64,000 nt of DNA from Nakamurella sp963696065. GTDB taxonomy: Bacteria > Actinomycetota > Actinomycetes > Mycobacteriales > Nakamurellaceae. Positions 35,856 to 44,735 of the stretch are shown here, in pieces (the stretch's first letter is position 1; each line of letters starts with the position of its first letter). The DNA lies in NCBI GenBank assembly GCA_963696065.1, contig CAVOIF010000001.1:124001-188000 (forward strand), in the 5' to 3' direction. Both the position numbers and the translations under genes were made by a program. The notes under the pieces are model-generated. The model worked only from the letters and a program-made list of their open reading frames with translations. It ran no database searches and was not told where the DNA came from.

Positions 35856-38611
35856 GATCGGTCCGTTCCGACCTGCTCGGAGGCCGGGGTCCGATTCTCG
35901 GGTGCCGGGCCGCCGGGGCCGGTGCTGTCCGGGCCGGGTCCGGTCGGTGGTGGGATGACGTCGCGGAGGGCGGGCGTCCCGGCATCGTCGGCCGGTCGAT
36001 CCCCGGGCAACCCCGGGGTGGTGTCCGGCTTTCCGCGGAGCCGCTGCACGATCCGCAACGCCACCATCAACACCAGCACGCCGCCGGCGACGATGATGAT
36101 GATCACCGTCAATGCCCCGTACGCGGTGGACTCGACCGACAACTGCACCGGTTGCCCCCAGGTGCTGCCGTCGGGACCGACGAGCACGGCTCGCACCTGG
36201 AACTGCCCGGACCGGGAGACCTCTGCCGGGATCTTCACCTGTTGCGACCGGCCGGCGGGGACGACCTGCAGTTCTGGGTTGGTGACGGTCAGGCCGACGA
36301 ATTCGCCGCCGGTGATCTCCACCCGCAGTGGGACGTTGTACGGCAGGTTGTTCTGCACCGTCAACACCAGTGGCGACGAGGACGAGGCCAGCGTGTAGGA
36401 GTTGCCGGCCGACGAGATCTCCACCCCGCCACGGATTCCCGCGGTGGTGGATTCGACGGTGGCCAGGTTGGCCTCACCCACGGCGGCGTCCGTTCGGAAC
36501 GCGGTCGAGCCGGCGGCGTCCAGGGCGACGACGAGCGGGTCGAGCACCAGTGCGGGGTCGGTGGTCTGCGGGGTTCCGCCGAGTGACTGCTGGAGGCTGG
36601 TGACGTCGGCGCGGTTGGTCTTGACCCGCTCCAGGTACGCGTGGTTCAGCTCCTGGGCCTGTGCCTGTTCGGGGTAGGCCGGCACCGCGACCTCGGAGGC
36701 GGAGGCCGCCAGACCGGTCAACGAGGTACCACTGATCACCTGGCTCGCGCCGAGGGTGGCCAGCAGATCGGTGAGGACCCGCAGGCCGGGGGCATCGGGA
36801 GACCAGCGGCGGTCGGGGGTGAAGATGGCCGGGTTGGTGGTGCGGCTGACCGAGCCGTCCAGCGACTGCTGCGCCAGCACGCCGGTGAGCGCGTTGACCC
36901 GCTTCGCCCAACCCGATTGCCGTCCGTGGTCGATCAGGTCGCCGACCCCGCTCAGCACATCCGGTTGCGCGACCGCAGCCGGGATGTCGCTTTCGCCCAC
37001 CGCAACCACAGCGGCTGCCGCGGCCGAACCGTCGAGTTCGAGCGATTCTTCGGACAGCAGGGCGGTGCTCAGTCCGGCGGACTGCAGGGCGGTCAGGGTC
37101 GCAGCGTCGGTGGCACCGTTGATCGGGAAGGCCATGCTGGTGATCGGGGGACTGGTGATCGCGGGAGCGGCGGCCGGGTCGTTCGGGCTCGAGCCGTCCG
37201 ATTCGGTGCCGAGCACCCGTTCGGCCACCGTAGTTCCGTGCTCCACCGCGGTGGTCACCTCCCCGAGCAATCCGGCCCGCACCATGGCCACCACATCGGG
37301 ATCGCCGTAGGGCAGCGCGAGGGTCGGATAGCGGGCGGCGACCGTCCGCAGCCGCTCGAGGAACGACGCTGCGGCACCCTGGCCGGTTCCGGCGACCGTG
37401 CCGGGAATCTGCACGGCTCCGGGATCGACTGCCGCGGAGGTGACGCCGGCGTCGGCCCCGGGCGGTGTCGATGCTTCGGGCAGGGTGGTCGCTCCGGAGG
37501 CCGCCGTTGTCGGGTCGATGGCAGCCGTTTCAACCGCGGTGTTCGGCCCAGCGGTGTTCGGCCCAGCGGTGTTCGGCGCAACCGATCCGTCGACGCCGGT
37601 GCCGGCCGCCTGATCGGGAACCGTCCCGCCGGTCGGCGCTGCCGTCGCTGCGAACGACCCCTCGGCCTGCAGCATCTGGTCCATCGAGGGCTGCGGTTCA
37701 CCGGGCGCCACCACCCGGTACGCGCTGGTCATCCGGTCGAGCTCGTCGAGCAGCTGCGGGTCCACGACGACGGTGATCGCGCCCATCGGCACCGTGCCCG
37801 GCGCCGGATCGAGCAGCCCGTCGACCAGGGTGGCCAGTCGACCGCCCGGCGCGATCGCAGTCTGCAGGTCGTCATCGAGGAAGACACCGCCGACCCCGAG
37901 ATGCGGGCGATCCACCACCGGCCAGACGAAATTCACCGGAAGCGGCTTCCCCGAGGCTCCGGTGCCCGGCGCCGGCGCCGTGCCGGGAGCACCCATCACC
38001 GTCAGCAGCAGATGCAGCTCGCCGACCCGCGCCTCCAGCGGACCACCCTCCAGCGTGACGGCGCCGTTGACGTTGACCATCAGCGGGTAGACGCCGGGAG
38101 AGGAGACGTCCAGCCCCTGCGCACCGGCGATGGGGACGGTGAAGGTGAACGGAGTGCTGGCCCCGGCGGCCAGGGTCGGGATCATCGGGGTGAAGTCCTG
38201 CTGCACCCGGTCGGTCGGCTCAGCGGGCTCGGCGATCTCCTGCCGGACAGCGGCCTCGTTCGGCAGGGCTGCTCCACGCTGGAACCGGTAGGCCAGGTCG
38301 GTCAGTTCCTCCGGCCCGGCGTTGGTCATCGTGCCGGAGATCGTCAGCAGGTTCGGGCTGATGGCCGTGACGAGCGCCGGTTCGATGGAGGTGACGTCGA
38401 ACGACAGCCGGGTGACGTACTCGCCGAAGGGTTCCGGCGCCAGGCGGGTGGTCAGCGTTCCGGCCACCGCCGCGACCGGCCCGGCCGCGACGGTACCGAC
38501 GCCGGTGCCGCCCAACAGGACCAGAGCGCCGACGGCAAGCAGACTCAGCCGGCTGATCCAGGGGTGTCGACGATGATGGGGAGGGCGGACGGTCGCCGTC
38601 GGCACCCTCAC
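35852..38611 (-). CDS. DUF6049-type membrane-anchored extracellular protein (Rv3909-like)
   Basis: 919 residues from GTG 38611, which overlaps the NUDIX stop as GTGA; a longer frame running back into that gene is a shadow. A signal/anchor segment lies at about residues 24-48 (RLSLLAVGALVLLGGTGVG). A long extracellular region has beta-sandwich and alpha/beta character (APEPFGEYVTRLSFDVTSIE near its start). Two stretches rich in Ala/Thr/Gly/Pro include the repeat NTAGPNTAGPNTAV. One membrane segment near 830-856 (AYGALTVIIIIVAGGVLVLM) ends in a Pro-rich cytoplasmic tail. The position before murJ is conserved in actinobacteria. The function is unknown; envelope assembly is inferred from linkage. 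Confidence 0.85.
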   Translation of the reverse strand: MRVPTATVRPPHHRRHPWISRLSLLAVGALVLLGGTGVGTVAAGPVAAVAGTLTTRLAPEPFGEYVTRLSFDVTSIEPALVTAISPNLLTISGTMTNAGPEELTDLAYRFQRGAALPNEAAVRQEIAEPAEPTDRVQQDFTPMIPTLAAGASTPFTFTVPIAGAQGLDVSSPGVYPLMVNVNGAVTLEGGPLEARVGELHLLLTVMGAPGTAPAPGTGASGKPLPVNFVWPVVDRPHLGVGGVFLDDDLQTAIAPGGRLATLVDGLLDPAPGTVPMGAITVVVDPQLLDELDRMTSAYRVVAPGEPQPSMDQMLQAEGSFAATAAPTGGTVPDQAAGTGVDGSVAPNTAGPNTAGPNTAVETAAIDPTTAASGATTLPEASTPPGADAGVTSAAVDPGAVQIPGTVAGTGQGAAASFLERLRTVAARYPTLALPYGDPDVVAMVRAGLLGEVTTAVEHGTTVAERVLGTESDGSSPNDPAAAPAITSPPITSMAFPINGATDAATLTALQSAGLSTALLSEESLELDGSAAAAAVVAVGESDIPAAVAQPDVLSGVGDLIDHGRQSGWAKRVNALTGVLAQQSLDGSVSRTTNPAIFTPDRRWSPDAPGLRVLTDLLATLGASQVISGTSLTGLAASASEVAVPAYPEQAQAQELNHAYLERVKTNRADVTSLQQSLGGTPQTTDPALVLDPLVVALDAAGSTAFRTDAAVGEANLATVESTTAGIRGGVEISSAGNSYTLASSSSPLVLTVQNNLPYNVPLRVEITGGEFVGLTVTNPELQVVPAGRSQQVKIPAEVSRSGQFQVRAVLVGPDGSTWGQPVQLSVESTAYGALTVIIIIVAGGVLVLMVALRIVQRLRGKPDTTPGLPGDRPADDAGTPALRDVIPPPTGPGPDSTGPGGPAPENRTPASEQVGTDRS

Positions 38612-39084
38612 GCGCTCTCCGCGAGCAGCTCGACGGCTCTGCGCGCCAGCCGCCGCTCGCCTGCGTAGGCCAGCCGGCCCGCGAGGTCGGTCAGCGGCAC
38701 CCAGGCGACCTCGGTGACCTCGATGTCCGCGTCCGACAGCTCGCCGGCCACCGCGACCATCAGGTAGTGGTGGACCCGCTTGTGGATGCGGCGGCCCTGC
38801 GCGATGAAGGTGTATTCGACGCTGCCCAGCCGGGCGGTGATCCGACCCGAGATCCCGGTCTCTTCCTCGACCTCGCGAATGGCCGCCTGTTCGTGGGTTT
38901 CTCCCTGCTCGACGTGGCCCTTGGGCAACGACCAACGCAGCCGACCGCGGCGATCCAGCCGTCCGATCAGGGCCCCGGACGGGGTGCCGTCCTCGGTCCG
39001 GACGACCAGCCCGCCGGCCGACGTCTCATCCGCTCGCCGGCGCCGCTGCGGCGAGCCGGCGACCTGACGACGGGCGGTGGGCAT
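38608..39084 (-). CDS. NUDIX hydrolase (MutT4-like)
   Basis: 158 residues from ATG 39084; a longer frame upstream overlaps the divergent cca gene and is not credible. The Nudix box GHVEQGETHEQAAIREVEEETG is complete, with EVEEETGI carrying the metal-binding glutamates. Lys/Arg-rich start MPTARRQVAGSP. The family cleaves nucleoside diphosphate derivatives; Rv3908 in the same position is annotated mutT4. The substrate is not evident. The stop overlaps the DUF6049 start, so the two are coupled, and the gene is divergent from cca (94 bp between starts). Confidence 0.9.
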   Translation of the reverse strand: MPTARRQVAGSPQRRRRADETSAGGLVVRTEDGTPSGALIGRLDRRGRLRWSLPKGHVEQGETHEQAAIREVEEETGISGRITARLGSVEYTFIAQGRRIHKRVHHYLMVAVAGELSDADIEVTEVAWVPLTDLAGRLAYAGERRLARRAVELLAESA

Positions 39085-39178
39085 GGGCCGATGGTAGTGC
39101 GGGAAGGCCCACCGAACAGGCAGGTGAGCGAGCCGGGCGGCACGGAAGAGGTCGCCCGCGCGGATAGACTGGCCCGTC

Positions 39179-40732
39179 GTGTCCCGCCCGCCCGCCCCGT
39201 CGCCGTCCCAGCTCCCGGATCCTGCAGCAGGACGGGCGCCCGTTTCGCCGACTGCGTCCGACGGTGCCGCGCAGAGCGCCGGCAACGGTCGTCTCACCTC
39301 GATGCAGCGGGCGGCGGTCGCCGAGTTGCTGCGGATCTCCCCGGTGGTGGACGAACTCGGCCGCCGGTTCGCCGCTGCCGGCCACGAACTGCACCTGGTC
39401 GGCGGCTCTGTTCGCGATGCGCTGCTCGGCCGCCTCGGTGACGATCTGGATTTCACCACCGACGCCCACCCACCCAGGGTGCTCGATGTGGTCAACGGAT
39501 GGGCGGACGGAACCTGGGGCACCGGCATCGATTTCGGCACCGTCGGGGTGGTGAAGTCCGGATTCCGATTGGAGATCACCACCTTCCGCTCCGACCTGTA
39601 CGACGGTGAGACCAGGAACCCGGTGGTGACCTTCGGTGATTCGCTGGAGGGTGACCTGCAGCGCCGCGACTTCGCGGTGAACGCGATGGCGGTGTCGCTA
39701 CCGGAGCACGAATTCGTCGATCCGTTCGGTGGCCTGGCGCAGCTCGGTGTCCGGGTGCTCGACACCCCGGGCACGCCGGAGCAGTCGTTCCGGGACGATC
39801 CGCTGCGGATGCTGCGGGCCGCAAGGTTCGCCTCGCAGCTGTCGTTCACCCCGGCGCCCCGGGTGGTCGCCGCGATGACGGCGATGGCCGGCGAGATCGA
39901 CCGGATCACCCCGGAACGGGTCGGTGCCGAACTGGTCAAGCTGATCCTCGGCGCGAACCCACGGGCCGGGCTCGCCCTGCTGACCGAGACCGGCCTGGCC
40001 GATCGGGTGCTGCCGGAGCTACCCGCGCTGCGGCTGGAGCGCGACGAGCACCATCAGCACAAGGACGTCTACGAGCACACGCTGACGGTCCTCGACCAGG
40101 CGATCGCCCAGGAGGAGGACGGCCCGGATCTGACGCTGCGGCTGGCGGCGCTGCTGCACGACATCGGTAAGCCTGCGACCCGCCGGTTCGAGGACGGCGG
40201 CGGCGTGAGTTTCCACCATCACGAGGTGGTCGGCGCGAAGCTGGTCCGCAAGCGGCTGCGGGCACTGCGAATGCCGAAGGCCCTCGTCGAGGACGTGGCG
40301 ATGCTGACGTTCCTGCACCTGCGGTTCCACGGGTACGGAACCGGTGCCTGGACGGATTCGGCGGTGCGTCGGTACGTCACGGACGCCGGCGATCTGCTGC
40401 CCCGGCTGCACAAACTGGTGCGGGCGGACTGCACGACCCGCAACCCCCGTCGCCGGCAGACACTGCAGCGCTCCTATGACGACCTGGAACGTCGGATCGC
40501 CACCATCGCCGAAGCCGAGGATCTGGCCAGGGTGCGCCCGGACCTGGACGGCAACGCGATCATGACGCTGCTCGGTGTGCCACCGGGCCCGCTGGTCGGT
40601 AAGGCGTGGAAGTTCCTCAAGGAGCTGCGGCTGGAGCAGGGGCCGTTGCCCCGGGACCAGGCGGAGGCGGCGCTGCTGGAATGGGCGGCCCGGGAGGGCA
40701 TCGTTCCGCCGGATGCGAAGGATGCGACGTGA
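39179..40732 (+). CDS. cca: CCA tRNA nucleotidyltransferase
   Basis: 517 residues from GTG 39179. It adds or repairs the 3' CCA end of tRNAs, using CTP and ATP without a template. The class II nucleotidyltransferase motif GGSVRDALLGRLGDDLDFTT is near residue 74. DLQRRDFAVNAMAVSLP and RDDPLRMLRAARFASQL follow. A C-terminal HD domain has LAALLHDIGKPATRRF and FHHHEVVGAKLVRKRL. The first ~40 residues are Pro/Ser/Ala-rich. In mycobacteria the same gene is called pcnA (Rv3907c). The stop overlaps the next start by GTGA. Confidence 0.95.
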   Translation: MSRPPAPSPSQLPDPAAGRAPVSPTASDGAAQSAGNGRLTSMQRAAVAELLRISPVVDELGRRFAAAGHELHLVGGSVRDALLGRLGDDLDFTTDAHPPRVLDVVNGWADGTWGTGIDFGTVGVVKSGFRLEITTFRSDLYDGETRNPVVTFGDSLEGDLQRRDFAVNAMAVSLPEHEFVDPFGGLAQLGVRVLDTPGTPEQSFRDDPLRMLRAARFASQLSFTPAPRVVAAMTAMAGEIDRITPERVGAELVKLILGANPRAGLALLTETGLADRVLPELPALRLERDEHHQHKDVYEHTLTVLDQAIAQEEDGPDLTLRLAALLHDIGKPATRRFEDGGGVSFHHHEVVGAKLVRKRLRALRMPKALVEDVAMLTFLHLRFHGYGTGAWTDSAVRRYVTDAGDLLPRLHKLVRADCTTRNPRRRQTLQRSYDDLERRIATIAEAEDLARVRPDLDGNAIMTLLGVPPGPLVGKAWKFLKELRLEQGPLPRDQAEAALLEWAAREGIVPPDAKDAT

Positions 40733-41157
40733 CCGACGACCCGCACGACCTGCAGCGTTTCGTCAGTGCTCAGGATCAGGGCGGCGCCCTGGAAGCCGCG
40801 CTCGCCGAATTGCGTCGTGGCCGCAAGACCGGTCACTGGATCTGGTTCGTCTTCCCGCAGATCGCCGGGCTGGGGATGAGCCCGATGTCGCAGCACTTCG
40901 CGATCGCCTCGCTCGACGAGGCGCGGGCCTACCTGGCCCATCCGGTGCTCGGCCCGCGGCTGCTGGAATGCGCCCAGGTCGTCGCCGACAGCCAGGTCCC
41001 GGACGCGACGAGCATCTTCGGCGGCATCGACACCCAGAAACTGCGCTCGTCGATGACGTTGTTCCACCGCGCCGACCCGGACGAGCCGGTCTTCGGCACT
41101 GTGCTGGACAAATACTTCGACGGCGTCCCGGACGACGCCACCGACCAACGGCTGTGA
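40729..41157 (+). CDS. DUF1810 family protein
   Basis: 142 residues from GTG 40729, overlapping the cca stop by 4 nt. The family motifs are LQRFVSAQD at the start, GRKTGHWIWFVFPQIAGLG near residue 33, and SIFGGIDTQKLRSSMTLF near 100. It is a small cytoplasmic helical protein, often called a calpastatin-like protein without functional proof. Coupling to cca is probably incidental. Confidence 0.9.
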   Translation: MTDDPHDLQRFVSAQDQGGALEAALAELRRGRKTGHWIWFVFPQIAGLGMSPMSQHFAIASLDEARAYLAHPVLGPRLLECAQVVADSQVPDATSIFGGIDTQKLRSSMTLFHRADPDEPVFGTVLDKYFDGVPDDATDQRL

Positions 41158-41186
41158 CTAGGCCCCGAACGGGATCGCGAAATCCG

Positions 41187-41248
41187 GAGTTGGGTAGAGA
41201 AATAGCGCGCCCAAGGCGGTCGGACCGCTGGATTTCTCTCCGCAACTC
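41187..41248. terminator. inverted repeat between convergent DUF1810 and cargo-like genes
   Basis: Arms of 17 nt (41187-41203 and 41232-41248) pair at 15 positions (outer GAGTTG/CAACTC, inner AGAGAAAT/ATTTCTCT). It lies 30 nt past DUF1810 and 21 nt past the facing gene's stop. Confidence 0.5.
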
Positions 41249-41269
41249 GTCCGCCGAGATCCGACGGAG

Positions 41270-43009
41270 CTAGGACTTCTCCAGGCCCTTCCCGCCGTTG
41301 ATCGTCTTGATCTTCTTCGGGTTGATGTCCCGCTCGAACACGTCCTGGATACCGGCGGCCACATCCGATCCGGTGAACAGTTCGGGCGGCGAAATCGCCT
41401 TGGCCTGCTTGCCTCTCGCCGCCAGCCAGTTGAGCGCGTCGGCCTCGTTGCCGCTGTCGAATCGCTGCCCGTTCTCGTTCTGCGAGATCCGCAGTTCCGT
41501 GTCCTCGAACACCCCTTTGTCGGAGGCGAAGATCGGAATCCCGGTGTCGCCCAACGTCATCTCCGACTTCGACAAGCGGTCGCGCGACTTGGGGCTGAGC
41601 CCGAGGATCGTCGCTTCCTCGACCACGAACGGTTTCGTCGCGTCGTCCTCGTCGAAGGAGGCATCGAGCTCGATGACGCCGCGCAGCTTGTCGGCGCTGC
41701 CGGACTTGGCGGCCAGCTTGTCGAACGCCTCCTTGCTCATGTCGGTGCCCTGTTCCTTGCCGGGCTCGTTGGTGACGCCGAGCCCGGTGCGGGCCTGGCC
41801 GACCGAGAAGGTCGCCAGCGACTCGGAGTACTGCTGGTTGAACGCATCGGTCCGCTGGTCCTTCACGGCCTTACGGACCTTCTTCGCGCGGTCCAGCGGG
41901 GTGTCGGTGGTGCCGTCCGGCTTCGGCTTGGTGGGTTGGCGCAGCTTGGGCTTCATGGTGATCAGGAACTCGTCCTGCTCGCTGGCACTGGCGTCCAGCA
42001 GAGCGGCCCGCTGGCCGTCGATGAAGACGTCGACCCCCTTCTCGCCCTTGGCCGTCAAGTCGTCGACCTTGCTCTCGGACTCACTCTCGATGGCGCCCTT
42101 GGCCGCATCGAACATGCTCTCCAGGCCGCTCTTGGACAGTTCCTGGTCGTCGGCGCTCATGTTGGCGCCGGCCAACGCCTTCATGATCGCGTCGGTGAGG
42201 AAGGTGCCGACACCACCGAACAACGCACCGGCACCCGACTTGACCATGGTCTTGAGGATGTCGATGGCGAGTTCGGTCGGCAGTTCCTGGGCGGTGAGGT
42301 CGGCCTCGAGCCGGGTCAACGCATCCCGCTGGGAGTCGAGCAGGACCTGGTGCTGCAGCCAGATGCTGTCGAGCATGTCCTCCAGCGCAGGGTCGACCGG
42401 GCCAGGAGTGGGCGGCACCGGGTTGGGTCCTGGCGGGACGGGTGTCGGCCCTGGCGGGACGGGAGTGGGTCCTGGTGGCACAGGTGTCGGACCCGGCGGC
42501 GCCGGATTGTTGCCCACGTTCAGCTCGTCGAGCTTGCCCATCGTGCCCGGGCCGACATCGCCGAACTGTGTCGAACCCAACTGATGCTTTGTCTTGAAAG
42601 CCTTGACCGCGGTGGACGTCTCGGACCCGTAGATGGCATCGGCGCCGAATTTCGGCAGCGGCACGTCGTCCCGGATCAGCGCTTCCTGGACCTTCTGCAC
42701 CGAACCGCCGCTGTCACCCGGCTTGAGCCTGCCCTGATCGTTCAGCACCCGTTCCAAGGTGGCGTCGCCCTTGAACACGTCGGCCTGAAACGTCCGGCGG
42801 GCGGCCACTTCCCTGGCGACGACAGCGTTGCCGACCGTGCGCTGAAGGCCGAACAGTGCCTGTGGTCCGCCGACGATGCCGCCTCGGGACAGCGTCTGGG
42901 CGGGGTGGGCAAAACCGGGTGACGCCTTTGCCTCGGCCCTGCGCGGGGCAGCGCCTGCCGCGGTCGTCCGGACGTTGTGATGGGCCTGCGCGAAACTCTT
43001 CTGCTTCAC
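41270..43009 (-). CDS. LQRxxGN-motif protein with peptidoglycan-binding domain (eCIS-cargo-like)
   Basis: 579 residues from GTG 43009, which has GGAAGGA 5 nt upstream; a frame extending to 43051 lacks a site. There is no signal peptide. Near residue 55 is ALFGLQRTVGNAVVAREV, the motif I associate with proteins encoded around actinobacterial extracellular contractile injection systems. A peptidoglycan-binding type 1 domain is at ~90-160 (LKPGDSGGSVQKVQEAL, then FGADAIYGSETSTAVKAF). A hinge of repeated PPGPTPV units and an amphipathic stretch (SGAGALFGGVGTFLTDAIM) follow. The C-terminal ~250 residues are charged and unrecognised. No sheath, tube or baseplate gene is nearby, so the link is inference. 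Confidence 0.7.
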   Translation of the reverse strand: MKQKSFAQAHHNVRTTAAGAAPRRAEAKASPGFAHPAQTLSRGGIVGGPQALFGLQRTVGNAVVAREVAARRTFQADVFKGDATLERVLNDQGRLKPGDSGGSVQKVQEALIRDDVPLPKFGADAIYGSETSTAVKAFKTKHQLGSTQFGDVGPGTMGKLDELNVGNNPAPPGPTPVPPGPTPVPPGPTPVPPGPNPVPPTPGPVDPALEDMLDSIWLQHQVLLDSQRDALTRLEADLTAQELPTELAIDILKTMVKSGAGALFGGVGTFLTDAIMKALAGANMSADDQELSKSGLESMFDAAKGAIESESESKVDDLTAKGEKGVDVFIDGQRAALLDASASEQDEFLITMKPKLRQPTKPKPDGTTDTPLDRAKKVRKAVKDQRTDAFNQQYSESLATFSVGQARTGLGVTNEPGKEQGTDMSKEAFDKLAAKSGSADKLRGVIELDASFDEDDATKPFVVEEATILGLSPKSRDRLSKSEMTLGDTGIPIFASDKGVFEDTELRISQNENGQRFDSGNEADALNWLAARGKQAKAISPPELFTGSDVAAGIQDVFERDINPKKIKTINGGKGLEKS

Positions 43010-43250
43010 GGCATTCCTTCCGTCCGAAACGGCAGACGTGCAGATTTCCACGGTCCCACATCAGCGACCCGGCGCGATAGTGAGATCAGCTGTCCGAGCG
43101 TCGATGCAGGTCCGCCGTCGCACTCCGGGCGCCGGCCTTGCCGACGCCGCGGACACCCGGTGACCGCATGAACACTTGCTGTTGCGGCCGCGGCGAATCT
43201 CAGTACGGTCCCAGGTTCACGATCAATGACGATCCATCTCGAGGAGTTCC

Positions 43251-44726
43251 ATGGCCGAGCAGTCGAACGACCAGGTTGCCGTACCGAGCGAGCAGCCGGC
43301 AAACCCGTTGTCCCGGCGGCTGTTTCTGGCCGGGATGACCGCGACGGCCGCGCTCGCAGCAACGGCGGCCGGCGGCTCCGCCGCATCCGCAGCTCCCGCG
43401 CAGGATCCGTCCGAGGCGACCGGCGCCGGCCGTGGAGGCGGCACGACGGACACCGGCTCGACCGACCGCGCCCTGGCCTTCCTGCGTGCGATGACCGATG
43501 CCTACCCGGCGGCCAATCCTGGCCCGCGGCTGCCGCAGAGTTATGCCGACGAGCTGGGGCTGTTCTCGACGGCGTTCGTCTACGACGTCGCGCTCGCGGT
43601 CTGCGCGAGCCTGACCGGCGGCCGCCGCTCGCTCGACCTGGCCAGGACGATGGGCGACGGTCTGGTCTACGCCCTCGAGCACGACCCGGTGTACAGCGAC
43701 GGCCGGCTGCGTCAGGGCTACAACGTCGGGCCGTACACGTTCTACGACGGCAATCCGCAGCCTTACGGTTTCGTCCTGCCCGACGGGACCGCCAACATCG
43801 GCTGGCAGTTCGGCTTCCTCGGAACCGCCGTCGGCGACATGGCCTGGCCGGGGATCGCGCTCGTCCAGCTCTACCAACGCACCCGCGACCGGACCTATCT
43901 GCGGGCGGCCACCCGGATCGGCGACTGGATCCTGACCAACGCGGTGTCACCGGGGTCGCTGGGCGGTTTCCGGCTCGGGGTCGACGGAGCGAACGAGCCG
44001 ATCCCGAACGTCTCCACCGAGCACAACATCGACTGCGTGTCGTTCTTCGGTCAACTCAACCGGGCGAGCGGTGACCGGCGTTGGCGGGATGCAGTGCGGC
44101 GGGCCCGGGGGTTCGTCGACCGGATGTGGTCGCAGCAGGATGGCTTCTTCTACACCGGATCCAACGACGGCAACACCGTCAACCCGGACCCACTGCCGTT
44201 GGACCCGCAGACCTGGAGCTGGCTGGCCCTGCGCGAGCGGAAGTACGGGCGGGCCTTGGAGTGGGCGGGCAGCGCATTGGCCGTCACCGACGACTCGACG
44301 GCGCCCAACACCCAGGTGCCGCCGGGGGTCAGCGTCTCCGGGGTGACCTTCAGCTCCACCAGCAAGACCTCGACCGCCAGTTACAACGGCCTGCAGGTGA
44401 ATCAGCGCGGGGTGTGGTTGGAAGGCACCGCCCAGCTCGCGACCTCGCTGGCCGATCGGAAGGACCGGGGCGACGCCGCCCGATCGTCGGCGCTGCTGCG
44501 TCAGGTCAGGATCGCGCAGGAGAGTCTCGGCTTCGGAACCGCGCCGGACCTGCCGCAACACGTCGGCGGCAAAGAGCTGGAACGCGGCGGCATCGTCGCT
44601 GCGTCCAGCATCATCGATTCCGGTTTCGGGTTCGGGTACTTCCGCGCGCAGCATGTCGGCGCGACCAGCTGGTTCCTGATGGCCGCGGCCGGGGCCAATC
44701 CGATGCAGTACGGGAAGCTCTCCTGA
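43251..44726 (+). CDS. Tat-exported putative six-hairpin glycosidase-like protein
   Basis: 491 residues, ATG 43251 with AGGAG 5 nt upstream. A twin-arginine signal PLSRRLFLAGMTATAALAAT is at residues 18-38, followed by an Ala-rich region and a probable cleavage after SAASAAPA. The mature part has repeated helical pairs with aromatic and acidic residues (YADELGLFSTAFVYDVAL, GWQFGFLGTAVGDMAWP, TEHNIDCVSFFGQL). This suggests an alpha/alpha toroid as in glycoside hydrolases or C5-epimerase-like folds. No confident GH family or catalytic pair is assigned. It is divergent from the LQRxxGN gene across 241 bp. Confidence 0.75.
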   Translation: MAEQSNDQVAVPSEQPANPLSRRLFLAGMTATAALAATAAGGSAASAAPAQDPSEATGAGRGGGTTDTGSTDRALAFLRAMTDAYPAANPGPRLPQSYADELGLFSTAFVYDVALAVCASLTGGRRSLDLARTMGDGLVYALEHDPVYSDGRLRQGYNVGPYTFYDGNPQPYGFVLPDGTANIGWQFGFLGTAVGDMAWPGIALVQLYQRTRDRTYLRAATRIGDWILTNAVSPGSLGGFRLGVDGANEPIPNVSTEHNIDCVSFFGQLNRASGDRRWRDAVRRARGFVDRMWSQQDGFFYTGSNDGNTVNPDPLPLDPQTWSWLALRERKYGRALEWAGSALAVTDDSTAPNTQVPPGVSVSGVTFSSTSKTSTASYNGLQVNQRGVWLEGTAQLATSLADRKDRGDAARSSALLRQVRIAQESLGFGTAPDLPQHVGGKELERGGIVAASSIIDSGFGFGYFRAQHVGATSWFLMAAAGANPMQYGKLS

Positions 44727-44735
44727 CCGCGCCGG

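Noticed and set aside
35852..38935. 1027-codon reading of the DUF6049 gene with a start inside the NUDIX gene
   Set aside because: The first ~108 codons are Arg/Gly-rich shadow sequence of the NUDIX gene. The GTG at 38611 overlapping the NUDIX stop is the natural start.
38608..39939. 443-codon NUDIX frame starting inside cca
   Set aside because: Codons upstream of 39084 overlap the divergent cca gene and its coding frame. The Nudix protein starts naturally at MPTARRQVAG.
41270..43009. Complete contractile injection system locus
   Set aside because: No sheath, tube, spike, baseplate or ATPase genes lie within the window. Only the cargo-like motif is present.
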